Below, piece after piece: positions 8,864-18,200 of a stretch of DNA of 64,000 nt. The position numbers and the translations under genes were made by a program. The DNA comes from Rhizorhapis sp. SPR117 (GTDB taxonomy: Bacteria; Pseudomonadota; Alphaproteobacteria; Sphingomonadales; Sphingomonadaceae): contig NZ_JAKKIE010000015.1 in the NCBI RefSeq assembly GCF_021742065.1, positions 1-64,000 on the forward strand, written 5' to 3'. Below the pieces are notes generated by a model. The model searched no databases. It saw nothing but the letters and a program-made list of their open reading frames with translations, and was not told the origin of the DNA. The number at the start of each line of letters is the position of its first letter. Within the stretch, counting starts at the first letter, position 1.

Positions 8864-9966
8864 TGCTCCGCAAACCTTTCCTTGCGCGCTGGATTGCCGT
8901 GCTTGCCGCGGCCGCAACGCTCACCGCGGCCTTGCCGGCGCCGGCGATCGCACAGCAGCTGTGCGCCGCCGATCTCAACGGAAACGGGGATGCGGCCGAT
9001 GCCGGAGAAACCGCGAGCTGCACCGAAATGCAGGGTGGGTCGTGGCTCTGTCCGATCCAGGAGACCGCATGCGTCGCCGATGCTGGTGGGCAATATAGCT
9101 GTCCGCTGGGCACGCAATATCAATGCTTGAGCCCGAGCGGCGGCGGCACGCCGAGTTGCTCGCCGAACAGCTGCACCACGACGGGCGGCAGCGGGATCGA
9201 GGATGAGCCGGTGGTGGACGATCCCGGCGCCCCGGCCGACGGGCCGGTCGACGCCGAAGGCAATTGTACAGGCGCGATCGAGATATTCTCCGGCCGCGCT
9301 CTCCGTTGCCGTCCGGCGGGCCTGAAAACCACCTTCTCGAACTGCTGCAAGGACCGGGGCAAGATCATCAAGGACGGAATGGGCTCGTCGATCTCGTCGA
9401 TCGGGACCAAGCTCGCCGTCGCGAAGGGCGTCTTCACCGGCATGAAGGCGGCTTACACGGCCTTCAAGGCAGGTGCGACCGCGAGCCAGGCCGCAAGCGC
9501 CGGCGCCAATGCCATCATCGCCGGGATCGATCCGACGTCGATCGCGATCAGCCTGGCGATCAACTTCATGATGGATTTCCTCCTGTCCGGTTGCGACCAG
9601 CAGGACATGGAAGTGGGGATGTTGCGGGGCTCGGGCATGTGTCACGAGGTCGGCACCTACTGCAGCTCGAAGATTCTCGGCATCTGCGTCCAGAAGTCGA
9701 AGGGCCATTGCTGCTTCAATACCAAATTGGGTCGGATCATCCAGGAGCAGGGACGCCCGCAGCTCAAGTCGTTCAACGGCCTGGGCTGGGGTACCGCCAA
9801 GCACCCCTATTGCCGGGGGTTCACTCCGGATGAATTCCAGGCGCTCGACTTCAGCAAGATCGATCTGTCCGAATATTATTCGGATATCGAGGCGCGCGCC
9901 CAGTCGGACATCCAGATCGACATGAAGGATCGCGTCGATGCGTATATGCAAACCATCCAGAACTAG
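8863..9966 (+). CDS. traN: TraN C-terminal cysteine-rich protein as a separate gene
   Basis: A 367-residue protein with its own signal peptide (about 1-31). It carries the hallmark C-terminal TraN segments: FSNCCKDRGKI, GMCHEVGTYCSSKILGIC, KGHCCFNTKLGRIIQEQGRP and a GFTPDEFQALDFSKIDLSEY tail. A hydrophobic stretch lies at about 215-245. In F these features are the end of one TraN; here they form a separate exported protein translated from a TGATG junction. The two products probably assemble together at the cell surface (inference). Confidence 0.85.
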   Translation: MLRKPFLARWIAVLAAAATLTAALPAPAIAQQLCAADLNGNGDAADAGETASCTEMQGGSWLCPIQETACVADAGGQYSCPLGTQYQCLSPSGGGTPSCSPNSCTTTGGSGIEDEPVVDDPGAPADGPVDAEGNCTGAIEIFSGRALRCRPAGLKTTFSNCCKDRGKIIKDGMGSSISSIGTKLAVAKGVFTGMKAAYTAFKAGATASQAASAGANAIIAGIDPTSIAISLAINFMMDFLLSGCDQQDMEVGMLRGSGMCHEVGTYCSSKILGICVQKSKGHCCFNTKLGRIIQEQGRPQLKSFNGLGWGTAKHPYCRGFTPDEFQALDFSKIDLSEYYSDIEARAQSDIQIDMKDRVDAYMQTIQN

Positions 9967-10831
9967 GCGGATGGGCTTGGTGGTGGCAACCGCCTTCCTC
10001 TGCGCGCTCGAATTGCCGGGCGCAGCGCCGGGACAGACCGAGGCGAATAGACCTGCCCCGCTCGGGCAAAGCGAGGCGCAGAAGGCCGGTGACAACGCGA
10101 TGGAACGGCTCCGGGCGGCGGTCGCGGGTCGCAAGCAGGATAGCGTTCGACAACCGAGCGTGAGGGTCCCGGCGCCTTCGGAAGCAGACCATCGGCGGTT
10201 GCGCGAGGCGATCGCCGAGCGCGTGACATCGCCGGCGATCGACACGCGTGCGCGCGCGACGCTCGAGAAGGGCAAGGCCGCGCTTGCCGCGCAGCGTGAA
10301 GCAGCCGCGGAGAAGCTCGCCCAGGCGCTCGGCCTCGCACCTCCCGACCTCAAGGCGATTGCCGGCACCGTCGCGCCCGCCGGCAAGGCATGGGTTCCGG
10401 TTCTCTTTGTCTCTTCCTCGATCCCCGCGCCGATCCTGCGCACCTATGCGGCCCAGCTTGAGCGCGCGGGAGGCGTGTTCGCCTTTCGCGGGATGCCGGG
10501 AGGGTTGAGCAGGGTCGCCCCGATGGCAAAGCTTTCGGCGGAAATCCTGCGGATCGACCCCGGATGCGAGGGTCCGGCCTGTGCGATGCGCAACGTGCAG
10601 CTGATCGTCGATCCCCTGGTCTTCCGCCAGCACGGCGTCATGCGCGTGCCGGCGCTGGCGATGGTCCCGGGCGATCCGACGCAACCCTATTGTGAACGAG
10701 AGGATGACAGCCCGCGCGCGTCCCAACTCGTTTACGGCGACGCCGCGCTGTCCGGGCTCCTCGACGAATATGCCCGGCTCGGGAGCAAAGAGGAGGTGCG
10801 CGATGCTCAGGCTCGCCTGGAAGGCCGGTAA
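9938..10831 (+). CDS. trbC: TrbC, F-type pilus assembly protein
   Basis: TrbC (297 residues) cooperates with TraW in the periplasm. The N-terminus has a basic stretch (KPSRTRR) and a hydrophobic signal segment. A middle region rich in Ala/Lys/Glu precedes the conserved C-terminal domain VLFVSSSIPAPILRTYAAQL, the signature of type-F TrbC. ATG 9938 has AAGGAT 8 nt upstream and overlaps the traN 3' end by 29 nt; ATG 9971 is an alternative with no spaced ribosome site. Confidence 0.9.
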   Translation: MRICKPSRTRRMGLVVATAFLCALELPGAAPGQTEANRPAPLGQSEAQKAGDNAMERLRAAVAGRKQDSVRQPSVRVPAPSEADHRRLREAIAERVTSPAIDTRARATLEKGKAALAAQREAAAEKLAQALGLAPPDLKAIAGTVAPAGKAWVPVLFVSSSIPAPILRTYAAQLERAGGVFAFRGMPGGLSRVAPMAKLSAEILRIDPGCEGPACAMRNVQLIVDPLVFRQHGVMRVPALAMVPGDPTQPYCEREDDSPRASQLVYGDAALSGLLDEYARLGSKEEVRDAQARLEGR

Positions 10832-11399
10832 AGCGCTCTGGCCCGAGATCAGACTGCTGCCGCTTCGCGCGGCGGTGGCGCTCGGCAGCGCCGGCCTCGG
10901 GCAGCCGCCCCGCCCGCAGCAATTGTGGAAGGCTTACGGTATCGTGCTCCCGATCGGCGTGCTCACCTGGTGGGCGATCCCGCAGGTCACATGGGTGATG
11001 AGCCCTTCGATCAAGGCCTGGGCCGTCCGAGCCGCTCCGGGGCCGATCCATCGCGGCGATCTCGTGTCGTTCGAGCTGTCGCACCCGCTCGCCGGGCCAA
11101 AGCCTGTCGGCGTTACCAAATATGCGCTTTGCATGCCGGGCGACCGGATCGACATGATCGAGAAGCCGTCGATGACCCCTCGGGCCTGGGATGGATGGTA
11201 TTATTGCAACGGGCGCTTGCTGGGCGTGAGCAAGGCGATCGGTCGGAATGGCCAGAAGCTGGACCATTGGAATCCTGCCGCGGCGCAGATCCCGTCAGGC
11301 ATGATTTATGTCGGCTCTTCCCATCCGAGCGGGTTCGACAGCCGCTATTATGGGCCGATCGCGATTTCGCGTCTCCAGCGCATGGAGCGCGTGCTGTGA
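10803..11399 (+). CDS. S26-family (TraF/TrhF-type) transfer peptidase
   Basis: A 198-residue signal-peptidase-like protein (S26, conjugation branch), presumably a membrane-anchored serine protease that processes a transfer protein such as a propilin. A membrane segment lies at about 43-60; SPSI just after it fits the catalytic serine box, and VTKYALCMPGDRI contains the lysine and the PGD motif of the family. The C-terminal YVGSSHPSGFDSRYYGPI box is also typical. It starts within the trbC 3' end and overlaps traF downstream (GTGA). Confidence 0.83.
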   Translation: MLRLAWKAGKALWPEIRLLPLRAAVALGSAGLGQPPRPQQLWKAYGIVLPIGVLTWWAIPQVTWVMSPSIKAWAVRAAPGPIHRGDLVSFELSHPLAGPKPVGVTKYALCMPGDRIDMIEKPSMTPRAWDGWYYCNGRLLGVSKAIGRNGQKLDHWNPAAAQIPSGMIYVGSSHPSGFDSRYYGPIAISRLQRMERVL

Positions 11400-12319
11400 C
11401 CCGCCGCTCGCCCGCCCGCTGCGCCGCCATCGCGCTCGCCTTCATGCTCACGTTCACGACCAATGTCAGGGCGCAGGAGGGGCCTGCGATTGGCTCGAGC
11501 ACTCACCGCGGAACGCCCAAACAAGGCTATTGGTGGTATCAGGCGCCCCCGCCGAAGCCGACCGAGGAGAAAGCCGAATCGGATGCGGTGGTGAAGCCCG
11601 AGATTCCGCCCATGGCGGAGCTCGCGACCTGGACGCCGCCCAGGATCCGCAAGCTTATCGAGCAGCAGCGCGATTATGCCGCGACCGTCCTGACCGTCGA
11701 TGCCGTTGCCGATTTCTGGCGGCTTGAGGATTTTGCCCGGCGCAAGGCGCGCGCGTTCGCCGGCGTGACCCAGATCGCGATGCTCCAGCATCCCGAGCTC
11801 AATTCGAAATCGGCAAATCCCATGGTCGGCGACGCCCGCGATCGCTTGCTGGCGTCGAAGGAAGAGACGCGCCGCAGCTATCTGCGCGCGCACGCCAATG
11901 AATTCGCGCTCGTCATGTTCTCGCGCTCGACCTGCGGATATTGCCGGGTCCAGTGGCCAATCGTCCAACGCTTCCAGGACGAGATCGGCTGGCAGGTCAC
12001 CCTGATGGACATCGACAGGCGTCCCGGCATTGGCGAGCGCTTCGGCGTCGAGGTCACGCCGACGACCATGGTCATCCGCCGCAACAGCCAGCAGCGCATG
12101 GTCATCGCCACGGGCGTCGAGGCGTATCCGAATTTGATGCAGACCGCCTATCAGGCCGTGCGGCTGCTTTCGGGCGACATCCGCCCCGAGCAATTCCTGA
12201 CGGGTGCAGGCGAGGAAGACGGGTTCTTCGACGCGCTCGCCAATGGACCGGTCTCGGCCACCGATCCGCGCGCGCTCGGCGGCGATCTCGTCGACACAAG
12301 CCTGGAGCCGAAGCGATGA
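11396..12319 (+). CDS. traF: TraF, thioredoxin-fold pilus assembly protein
   Basis: TraF (307 residues) is a periplasmic thioredoxin-like protein of the F-type system. It has a signal peptide (about 1-27, ending NVRAQ), the GYWWYQAPPPKP N-terminal motif of the family, and near residue 180 a CGYC active site, so this copy should be redox-active (many TraF proteins lack it). GTG 11396 overlaps the upstream stop. The stop overlaps an ATG at 12316 that runs into the cassette described below. Confidence 0.92.
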   Translation: MTRRSPARCAAIALAFMLTFTTNVRAQEGPAIGSSTHRGTPKQGYWWYQAPPPKPTEEKAESDAVVKPEIPPMAELATWTPPRIRKLIEQQRDYAATVLTVDAVADFWRLEDFARRKARAFAGVTQIAMLQHPELNSKSANPMVGDARDRLLASKEETRRSYLRAHANEFALVMFSRSTCGYCRVQWPIVQRFQDEIGWQVTLMDIDRRPGIGERFGVEVTPTTMVIRRNSQQRMVIATGVEAYPNLMQTAYQAVRLLSGDIRPEQFLTGAGEEDGFFDALANGPVSATDPRALGGDLVDTSLEPKR

Positions 12320-12366
12320 GGGGGATTATCGCGCTTTCGCGCCAGCCGTTCGCGGAGGACGCTCGA

Positions 12367-12765
12367 TCAGGCGGGAACGCGCGCGGCGCCTCCCCGCTTC
12401 TGCAGCAGACCAACGGCCTTCTTGTCGAAGCTCACGAACGTCTCACCTCCCAGCCATTGCCCATCGTAGGCGATGACGCCGTCGGCGAAATCTCCCCCCT
12501 GGTCGAGCAGCACCAGCCCAGCCTCAGCGGCCTGTCGATCGACCCGGATATTTGCGGCTTCGAGAAGCAGACGAATGGAGGCGCCGATCCTCGCAGGCTC
12601 GAAATTATAGGCTCGTTTGAGCACCCAGCAGAACTCGCACAATGCTGCGACCGCTACAGCCACAAGCTCGGCATCCTTCATGATCTTCTGGGCGAGCGGG
12701 CCTTGAACCGGGTCGTCCAGGGTGGCTGCCCTGACGAGGATGTTGGTGTCGGCGGTGACCTTCAC
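12367..12765 (-). CDS. vapC: VapC-type PIN-domain toxin
   Basis: A 132-residue PIN-domain protein, a presumed RNase toxin. Acidic PIN residues are visible: D6 (VTADTN), E44 (CEFCW) and D92/D95 (GDFADGVIA), with a late SFDKKA motif. The GTG start overlaps the antitoxin stop by 4 nt, as usual for vapBC. It lies antisense to the tra operon between traF and trbB. Confidence 0.88.
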   Translation of the reverse strand: MKVTADTNILVRAATLDDPVQGPLAQKIMKDAELVAVAVAALCEFCWVLKRAYNFEPARIGASIRLLLEAANIRVDRQAAEAGLVLLDQGGDFADGVIAYDGQWLGGETFVSFDKKAVGLLQKRGGAARVPA

Positions 12766-13013
12766 AGCTGGCCGCCCCACCCCTTCTCGATGACCTCGTT
12801 CATCTCCTCGATCGAGACCGGTCTTTGGCCTTCCCGCTTGAGCGAGCCGAAGAAATCCTCGATCCGTCCAGACGGCTTCACGGCCCGAATCCTGATTTCT
12901 CCGCCGGGCAGCTTGTCGAAGCTTATCTTGTCGCCGGGATGGATGCCGAGATGCTGCAGCAATTCCTTCCGCAATGTGATCTGCCCTTTGGCAGTGACGG
13001 TGACGGCATTCAT
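12762..13013 (-). CDS. vapB: AbrB/VapB-type antitoxin
   Basis: An 83-residue antitoxin with an N-terminal swapped-hairpin AbrB domain (VTVTAKGQITLRKELLQHLG, then PGDKISF) and a C-terminal toxin-binding tail. It is upstream of and overlaps the toxin. Such antitoxins normally autorepress, so the operator should lie at about 13014-13074, just before trbB. The pair may act as an addiction module for the mobile element (inference). Confidence 0.88.
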   Translation of the reverse strand: MNAVTVTAKGQITLRKELLQHLGIHPGDKISFDKLPGGEIRIRAVKPSGRIEDFFGSLKREGQRPVSIEEMNEVIEKGWGGQL

Positions 13014-13074
13014 CGGACGAGTCCTTCCTGCCCCGAATGTAAGAAAAAAACTCATTACAATCAACAAGCGTTTC

Positions 13075-13659
13075 GTGATCCGAACGCTCGCCATTCTGCT
13101 TGGCATTCCCGGAATTATGGCCACCGCCGGCTCGCCGGTCGCCGCGCAAACGATCACGCGCGAGCAGGCCGCGCGCGCGGCGATCCATCCGGTCGCAAAC
13201 GAAGCCGCGCTGCGCGACTGGCTTCGGCGCGTGCCGAAAACGCGTGCCTTCCCCCCGGATTTTACCGCAACGCTGCGAGGGCAGGGCTCGCTCTATCTGG
13301 TCGAGATGACGACCGCCCCCGGCTGCGTACCGTGCGCCGATCTCTGGGCCGCGCTCGGGGTCTTTCATCGCGCCTATGGGTGGCAGGTGCGAACGATCAG
13401 CGGCCAGGAGGCCCTGCTGAGATCAGGCAGGCTCGGCCTGCCCTGGGTCGGACATCCTGTCGCATGGGTGCGCCCAGTGGCCGATCCGGACCGGACGATT
13501 CCGATCGCCATTGGTACGGATCACGAGATCAATATCGCCCGCAACGCCTATCTCGCGGCCAAGATGCTGACCGGCGTCCGAGCGGACGTCGGTCTGCGCG
13601 CCATGTCGAAATATACCGGCATCGTCGGCGTCGTTTCCACTCAAGGGAGAGCGCGATGA
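13075..13659 (+). CDS. trbB: TrbB, DsbC-like thioredoxin-fold transfer protein
   Basis: TrbB (194 residues) is a periplasmic disulfide isomerase-like protein of F-type systems. A signal segment (IRTLAILLGIPGIMATAG) leads to AAQ, and a CVPC active site lies near residue 84 (TTAPGCVPCADLW). The GTG at 13075 is chosen because it opens the signal peptide; its ribosome site is weak. The frame is open without a stop back to the ATG at 12316 that overlaps the traF stop, so the original trbB start was probably there before the antisense cassette inserted. Confidence 0.82.
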   Translation: MIRTLAILLGIPGIMATAGSPVAAQTITREQAARAAIHPVANEAALRDWLRRVPKTRAFPPDFTATLRGQGSLYLVEMTTAPGCVPCADLWAALGVFHRAYGWQVRTISGQEALLRSGRLGLPWVGHPVAWVRPVADPDRTIPIAIGTDHEINIARNAYLAAKMLTGVRADVGLRAMSKYTGIVGVVSTQGRAR

Positions 13660-13871
13660 CCGGCCCCGAAAAGCGGATGGGCGCGCCATCGGCTGCGTCT
13701 CAACCCTACAGAGGGCCGAAGCGTCCTTTGTCCTGCAGGACCGGAACTCGAAGCCGGATTCAAAAGGCCGTCCCACTCATCCTTCCGAAGGCGCCGCGCA
13801 TGGCGGGCCGGCGCCTTCGTCCAGCTCATGTCCGAGGAAGCCCGCCATGCCCAAGATGCGCCACTGCCTGA
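13656..13871 (+). CDS. Possible small ORF between trbB and traH
   Basis: A 71-codon frame starting with an ATGA overlap on the trbB stop and running 25 nt into traH. The product is basic and proline-rich with no hydrophobic helix and no recognised family. The overlap is the only support; the segment could equally be an untranslated spacer, since traH has its own ribosome site (GAGGAAG). Confidence 0.35.
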   Translation: MTGPEKRMGAPSAASQPYRGPKRPLSCRTGTRSRIQKAVPLILPKAPRMAGRRLRPAHVRGSPPCPRCATA

Positions 13872-15268
13872 GCCTGCCCCTCCTTGCCGCCCTTGCAGCC
13901 TGCGGAATCTCGGCGCCTGCCTACGCCCAGAGTTGGGCTGAGAGCTGGTTCGATAACGTCACCTACACGAGCCCAGGATCCTTCGAGGATCAGACCCGCG
14001 GCTATCTGACTGCTGGAGGCATGTCCGGCCGGGTCGATGTGCACGACGATTATCTGATGAGCCTCACCCTTCCCAAGGTGAAAGCGGGTTGTGGCGGCAT
14101 CGACATGTTCCTGGGCGGCATGTCGTTCCTCGATCCCGACTACCTGGTGCAAAAACTCGAGAGCATTCTTCAGGCCGCGCCTGCGGTTGCGTTCCAGTAT
14201 CTGCTCGAGACGCTCGATGAAAAAATGGGGAACATCATCTCCAAGATGGAGGCGGCGACCAACTTCCTGAATTCTATCCAGGTCAACGACTGCCGTCTCG
14301 CCAACCGTATGGTCCAGATCGCCAAGGGCGACGACAATATGTCGGGGATCATCGAGGAAATGACTGGCTACAAGTCTGTCAAAGAGGGTTTCGCAAAAAG
14401 CTATCAGAACTCGCGCGAGAAGATTCAGGCGAACCAGAACAATCCGACCGAGGACCTGAAGGATGCGCTGGCCAACTGTCCAGCCGAGGTTACCGACATC
14501 TTCAAGACGGGATCGCTGCTCGCGCACGCCGCCACCCGTGTGGGAGCAGGCGACTGGACAAACGTCATGCGGGCGCGCGTCGGGGACGTCTACATGCGCT
14601 GGGACGCGACCGACAAGGTGCCGATCTTCTCCGCCATTCCCGCATGTCCGCATCAGGATACCGAGTCTCCCGACGATTTTCTGTCAGGCAAGGTCCAGCG
14701 ACGGGCCCTGAATATCCCGCCAAGCGCCGCAGACTGCTCGACCGACACCGGCAAGGGCGCACTCGAGCTGGCACGCGAGCGTATGCAGTCGATCGCGACG
14801 AAGATCCGGACACGAGCAGCGTTGACGACGGACGAGCGCCAGTTCGTCGCGAACGTGCGGACGCTGCCGGTCTATCGGCTGCTCGAATGGGGCGTCCGCC
14901 AGGGCGTTCCGGATTCGGTCGTGGCCGATACCGACGAGCTTGTCGCGCTGACCCTCGCCTATCAGATGCTCAACGACCTCACCCGCTCGATCGACTTCGC
15001 GATCGGCAATGCCGAACGCGGCACAACAGTCGCCGGCGCCGCCGACGCCGGTCAGGCCAATATCTGTCAGACGCGCATTCTGAGCAAGGGGATCGAGCAG
15101 TTGCGCGACCTTCGCGAGGAGGTTCTGCGGCAGCGGGCGCAGATGCGCCAGAGCTATATGGCGGCACTGTCCCAGGCAAACCTCTCGGCAAGCTATGCCG
15201 GCCTGCTTCACACCCGCGACCGCGACGCGCGCGACGCCGCCGGCACCGCCGCCAATCCCAACCGCTGA
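13847..15268 (+). CDS. traH: TraH, F-pilus assembly protein
   Basis: TraH (473 residues) is a periplasmic/outer-membrane component needed for pilus extension and retraction. It has a signal peptide (about 1-27, AYAQS), then the family N-terminus with TRGYLTAGGMSGRVD, LMSLTLPKVKAGCGGIDMFL and SFLDPDYLVQKLESIL. The C-terminal part is helical. GAGGAAG precedes ATG 13847. It lies directly before traG, the usual order. Confidence 0.95.
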   Translation: MPKMRHCLSLPLLAALAACGISAPAYAQSWAESWFDNVTYTSPGSFEDQTRGYLTAGGMSGRVDVHDDYLMSLTLPKVKAGCGGIDMFLGGMSFLDPDYLVQKLESILQAAPAVAFQYLLETLDEKMGNIISKMEAATNFLNSIQVNDCRLANRMVQIAKGDDNMSGIIEEMTGYKSVKEGFAKSYQNSREKIQANQNNPTEDLKDALANCPAEVTDIFKTGSLLAHAATRVGAGDWTNVMRARVGDVYMRWDATDKVPIFSAIPACPHQDTESPDDFLSGKVQRRALNIPPSAADCSTDTGKGALELARERMQSIATKIRTRAALTTDERQFVANVRTLPVYRLLEWGVRQGVPDSVVADTDELVALTLAYQMLNDLTRSIDFAIGNAERGTTVAGAADAGQANICQTRILSKGIEQLRDLREEVLRQRAQMRQSYMAALSQANLSASYAGLLHTRDRDARDAAGTAANPNR

Positions 15269-15285
15269 TCCGGAAAGGCACTTCC

Positions 15286-18200
15286 ATGCGCCCGTCGCTC
15301 CGCTCCCTGCTCGCGCTACCCTTTGCGCTCACTGCCACACCCGCCTTGGCGATCGACACAAGCTTTCACACCTATGATGGCTTTGCCGAGACGGTCGATG
15401 CGTTCCGTCTCGTCTCGATGATCTTCGGCGACGCGCGCTACGAGACGCTGGTGCTGATCTGCGGGGTGGTCGGGATCGCGTTGGGAGCGCTGCTCGCCAG
15501 CGTCCGGGGCCAGGGAATGGGGCTGGTCACCTTCGGCTTCCAGACGCTCGTCGGCGTCGGCCTGTTCGTGGGTCTGGTCTCCACGACCGGGACCGTCCAT
15601 GTCTATGATCGGGTGCGCAACGCCTATCAGCCGGTGGGCGATGTCCCGAACCTCATCGTCGTTGTGGCCGGGGTCACAAACCTCATGGAGCGCGCGCTTG
15701 CCGAGACGATCGACGACAACACGACCGACCCCAATGCCAAGCTCGAATTCGGCGCGGGTGGACATTCGTTCGACCTCTTCCTGAATGCGGTCAGCCCGCG
15801 AGGCCCGATGACGGACACCTTCCTCGATGCGACCATCAAGGATTATGTGCGGCAATGCTATCCGGTGGCGCGCGTGTCCTCGGCCTACGGGGTCGACGAT
15901 GACCAGCTGTTCCGCACGTCGACCGATCTGCCCGCGTCGTTCGCCGCCATGGCGGGCCCAGCAACCTTCAGCACGGTGTACACTGCCTCCGACAAGGGCG
16001 GGACAACGGTAAGCTGCACCGAGTCCTGGGATCATATCCAGTCCCGTCTGAGCGATCCGACCCTTTTCGACGATTACGCCAAGCAGGTCTGCCAGCGCAC
16101 CGGTTATAATGTCGACGATTCCGCTCAGCTTTCGCGCTGCCGTTCGCGGTTGGACGAGATGGGCGACATGATGATGGGCACGCCCCTTTCGCTCCAGGCA
16201 TTTATGACGGACGTCCTGCTGGGAAGCACGGTCGGAGATGTGCTGTTCGAGGACAGTCCGGCGACCGCGGCACGGGTGATGGCTAACCGCGCGGTCATTT
16301 CCAGCGGTCTTTCCACCATGTCGGTCGCCAACGAATGGATGCCCACCATCCGCGCCACGGTGTTCGGGATCATGCTGATGATGATGCCGATCGCCTTGCT
16401 GTTCATCCTGACGCCGATCAACTTGAGGGTAGCCAGCTTCGCGTTGGGGCTGTTCGTGTTTGTCGCGCTCTGGGGGGTGATCGATGCCGGCATCTACCAG
16501 CTCACTTTTGGACGGGCGATGGATGTCCTTGCCGAGATGCGTTCCAACCATGTTGCCGCCAATGCGTGGATGCTCGCACCTTCGGCCGCGATGAAAGCAC
16601 TGGCGATATTCGGGAGCTTCCGCACTGCCGCTGCGGGGCTTGCCGGCGCGTTCGTGTTCACGGTGTTCCGCTTCTCTGGCAATGTCTTCACGGCCTTTAC
16701 CAGCGGCGCGCTGCAGACGCAGGGCCAAGGCTCGGCTGCCGCCGCGCCGCTCTCGACGCGCGAAGGATATGCGTCCGCGCTGGAGGCCCAGGCATCGGCT
16801 GCCGGAACAATGGCGCGCAGAAGCGCGGCTTCGAGCTTCGGCGACTACGGGGAGAGGTCATCCTTCGGTACCAATCGCGCCTTTGGCGCCGCCGGAAGCG
16901 TGTTGGGCGAACATGGCGGAGGCCCACTGGGCAATGCGGCGTTCGCGCTCGGGGGCATCGACGCGTCGCGCGAGCTCGGGGGGCTCTCCCCTGCTCTCGC
17001 CGGACGCAATCTTGGCGATCCCGCCACCGCGCGCGCCGTCCGCGCCAATGCCACCACCTCCGCGATCCGCGACTTTGCCGAAAAGGACGCCTTGCGTTCG
17101 ATTGGCACGACCTATTTCGGACAGGGTCAGGCGGGGGAACGGGCATTCGCCTCGTTCGCACAGAATATGGTGCAGTGGCGCGCCTTCGGCGACCAGCGCG
17201 CCTATGACATGATGCGCCAGGGCGCCCAGCGGCATTTCGAGCGGGGCGGCTACGATGAAAAGGATGCAGCACTGAAGGCCTCGACCGTGATCGGCCAGGC
17301 TTCGGCGGATCCGACCTTTGCAAAGCTCATCGCGAATGCCTTCGAGCAGGAGCAGATGCTGCGTAACGATCTGACCGGCGCGCAGGTGCAGGTCGGAGCG
17401 ATGGAGGGACGCCGCGACTTCGCGGGCGACAACGTCGCGTCGATCGAGCGGCGCAATGTTGCGACCGAACAGGCCCATCGGACCGGTGGCAACGAAGGTC
17501 AGCGCAACGCCGCTTCGATGCTCGGGCTCTCCGTCCAGGAGACGAGCCGCCGTATTGGCTTCATCAATGCGCTGTCCGGCGAAGCGAGATCAAGCGCGAT
17601 CACCCAGCTTTCGCGCGCCACCGGCCGCAACGAGGCTCAGGTCCTCCATGCGCTCGAAACCTACAATGCCGCCACGCAGGTGGGCACGGCCGATGGAGCT
17701 AGCGCCGAAGCCGCGCGCGAAGGCACCAGCGTCTACGGCCGCACGCGCGAGGCAGGTGGCTACGACTTTGCGGAACGCTCGGGCAAGCTCGACGCACAGC
17801 GCGAGGTCGGACAAGACGGCACCCGCTCAGCAGCCCGGATCGGCGAACAGCGGCGCCAGGCTGACAATGCGGGCTTTGCGGAAGGGGCCGAGGCCGCCGG
17901 CATGTCGGTCCGCGAGGCGGCGAGGCTGGACAGCTTTATCCGAACTCTCTCCCAGGGCGCCGGCAATCAGCTCGACATGGCCGAGGGCGGCGCCGCGCGC
18001 ATCGCCGATCGCGCCCGGAACGAACGTCTCGGCCGTATCGTCGAAAACGAGCGGCTTACGCGCATGCAGGGCCTGTTGAGGGAACATGGCGTTCGCCTCT
18101 CCAAGCGTCAGATCGCGATGGACCAGAACGGCGATATGAGCCTCAATCTCACACCCGAGGCTGCGACCCAAATGTGGCGGGGCGGTCTCATCAACGACAG

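Noticed and set aside
15316..16728. A 470-codon minus-strand frame within traG
   Set aside because: Composition rich in His/Arg/Asp and no recognisable domain; traG on the plus strand is certain.
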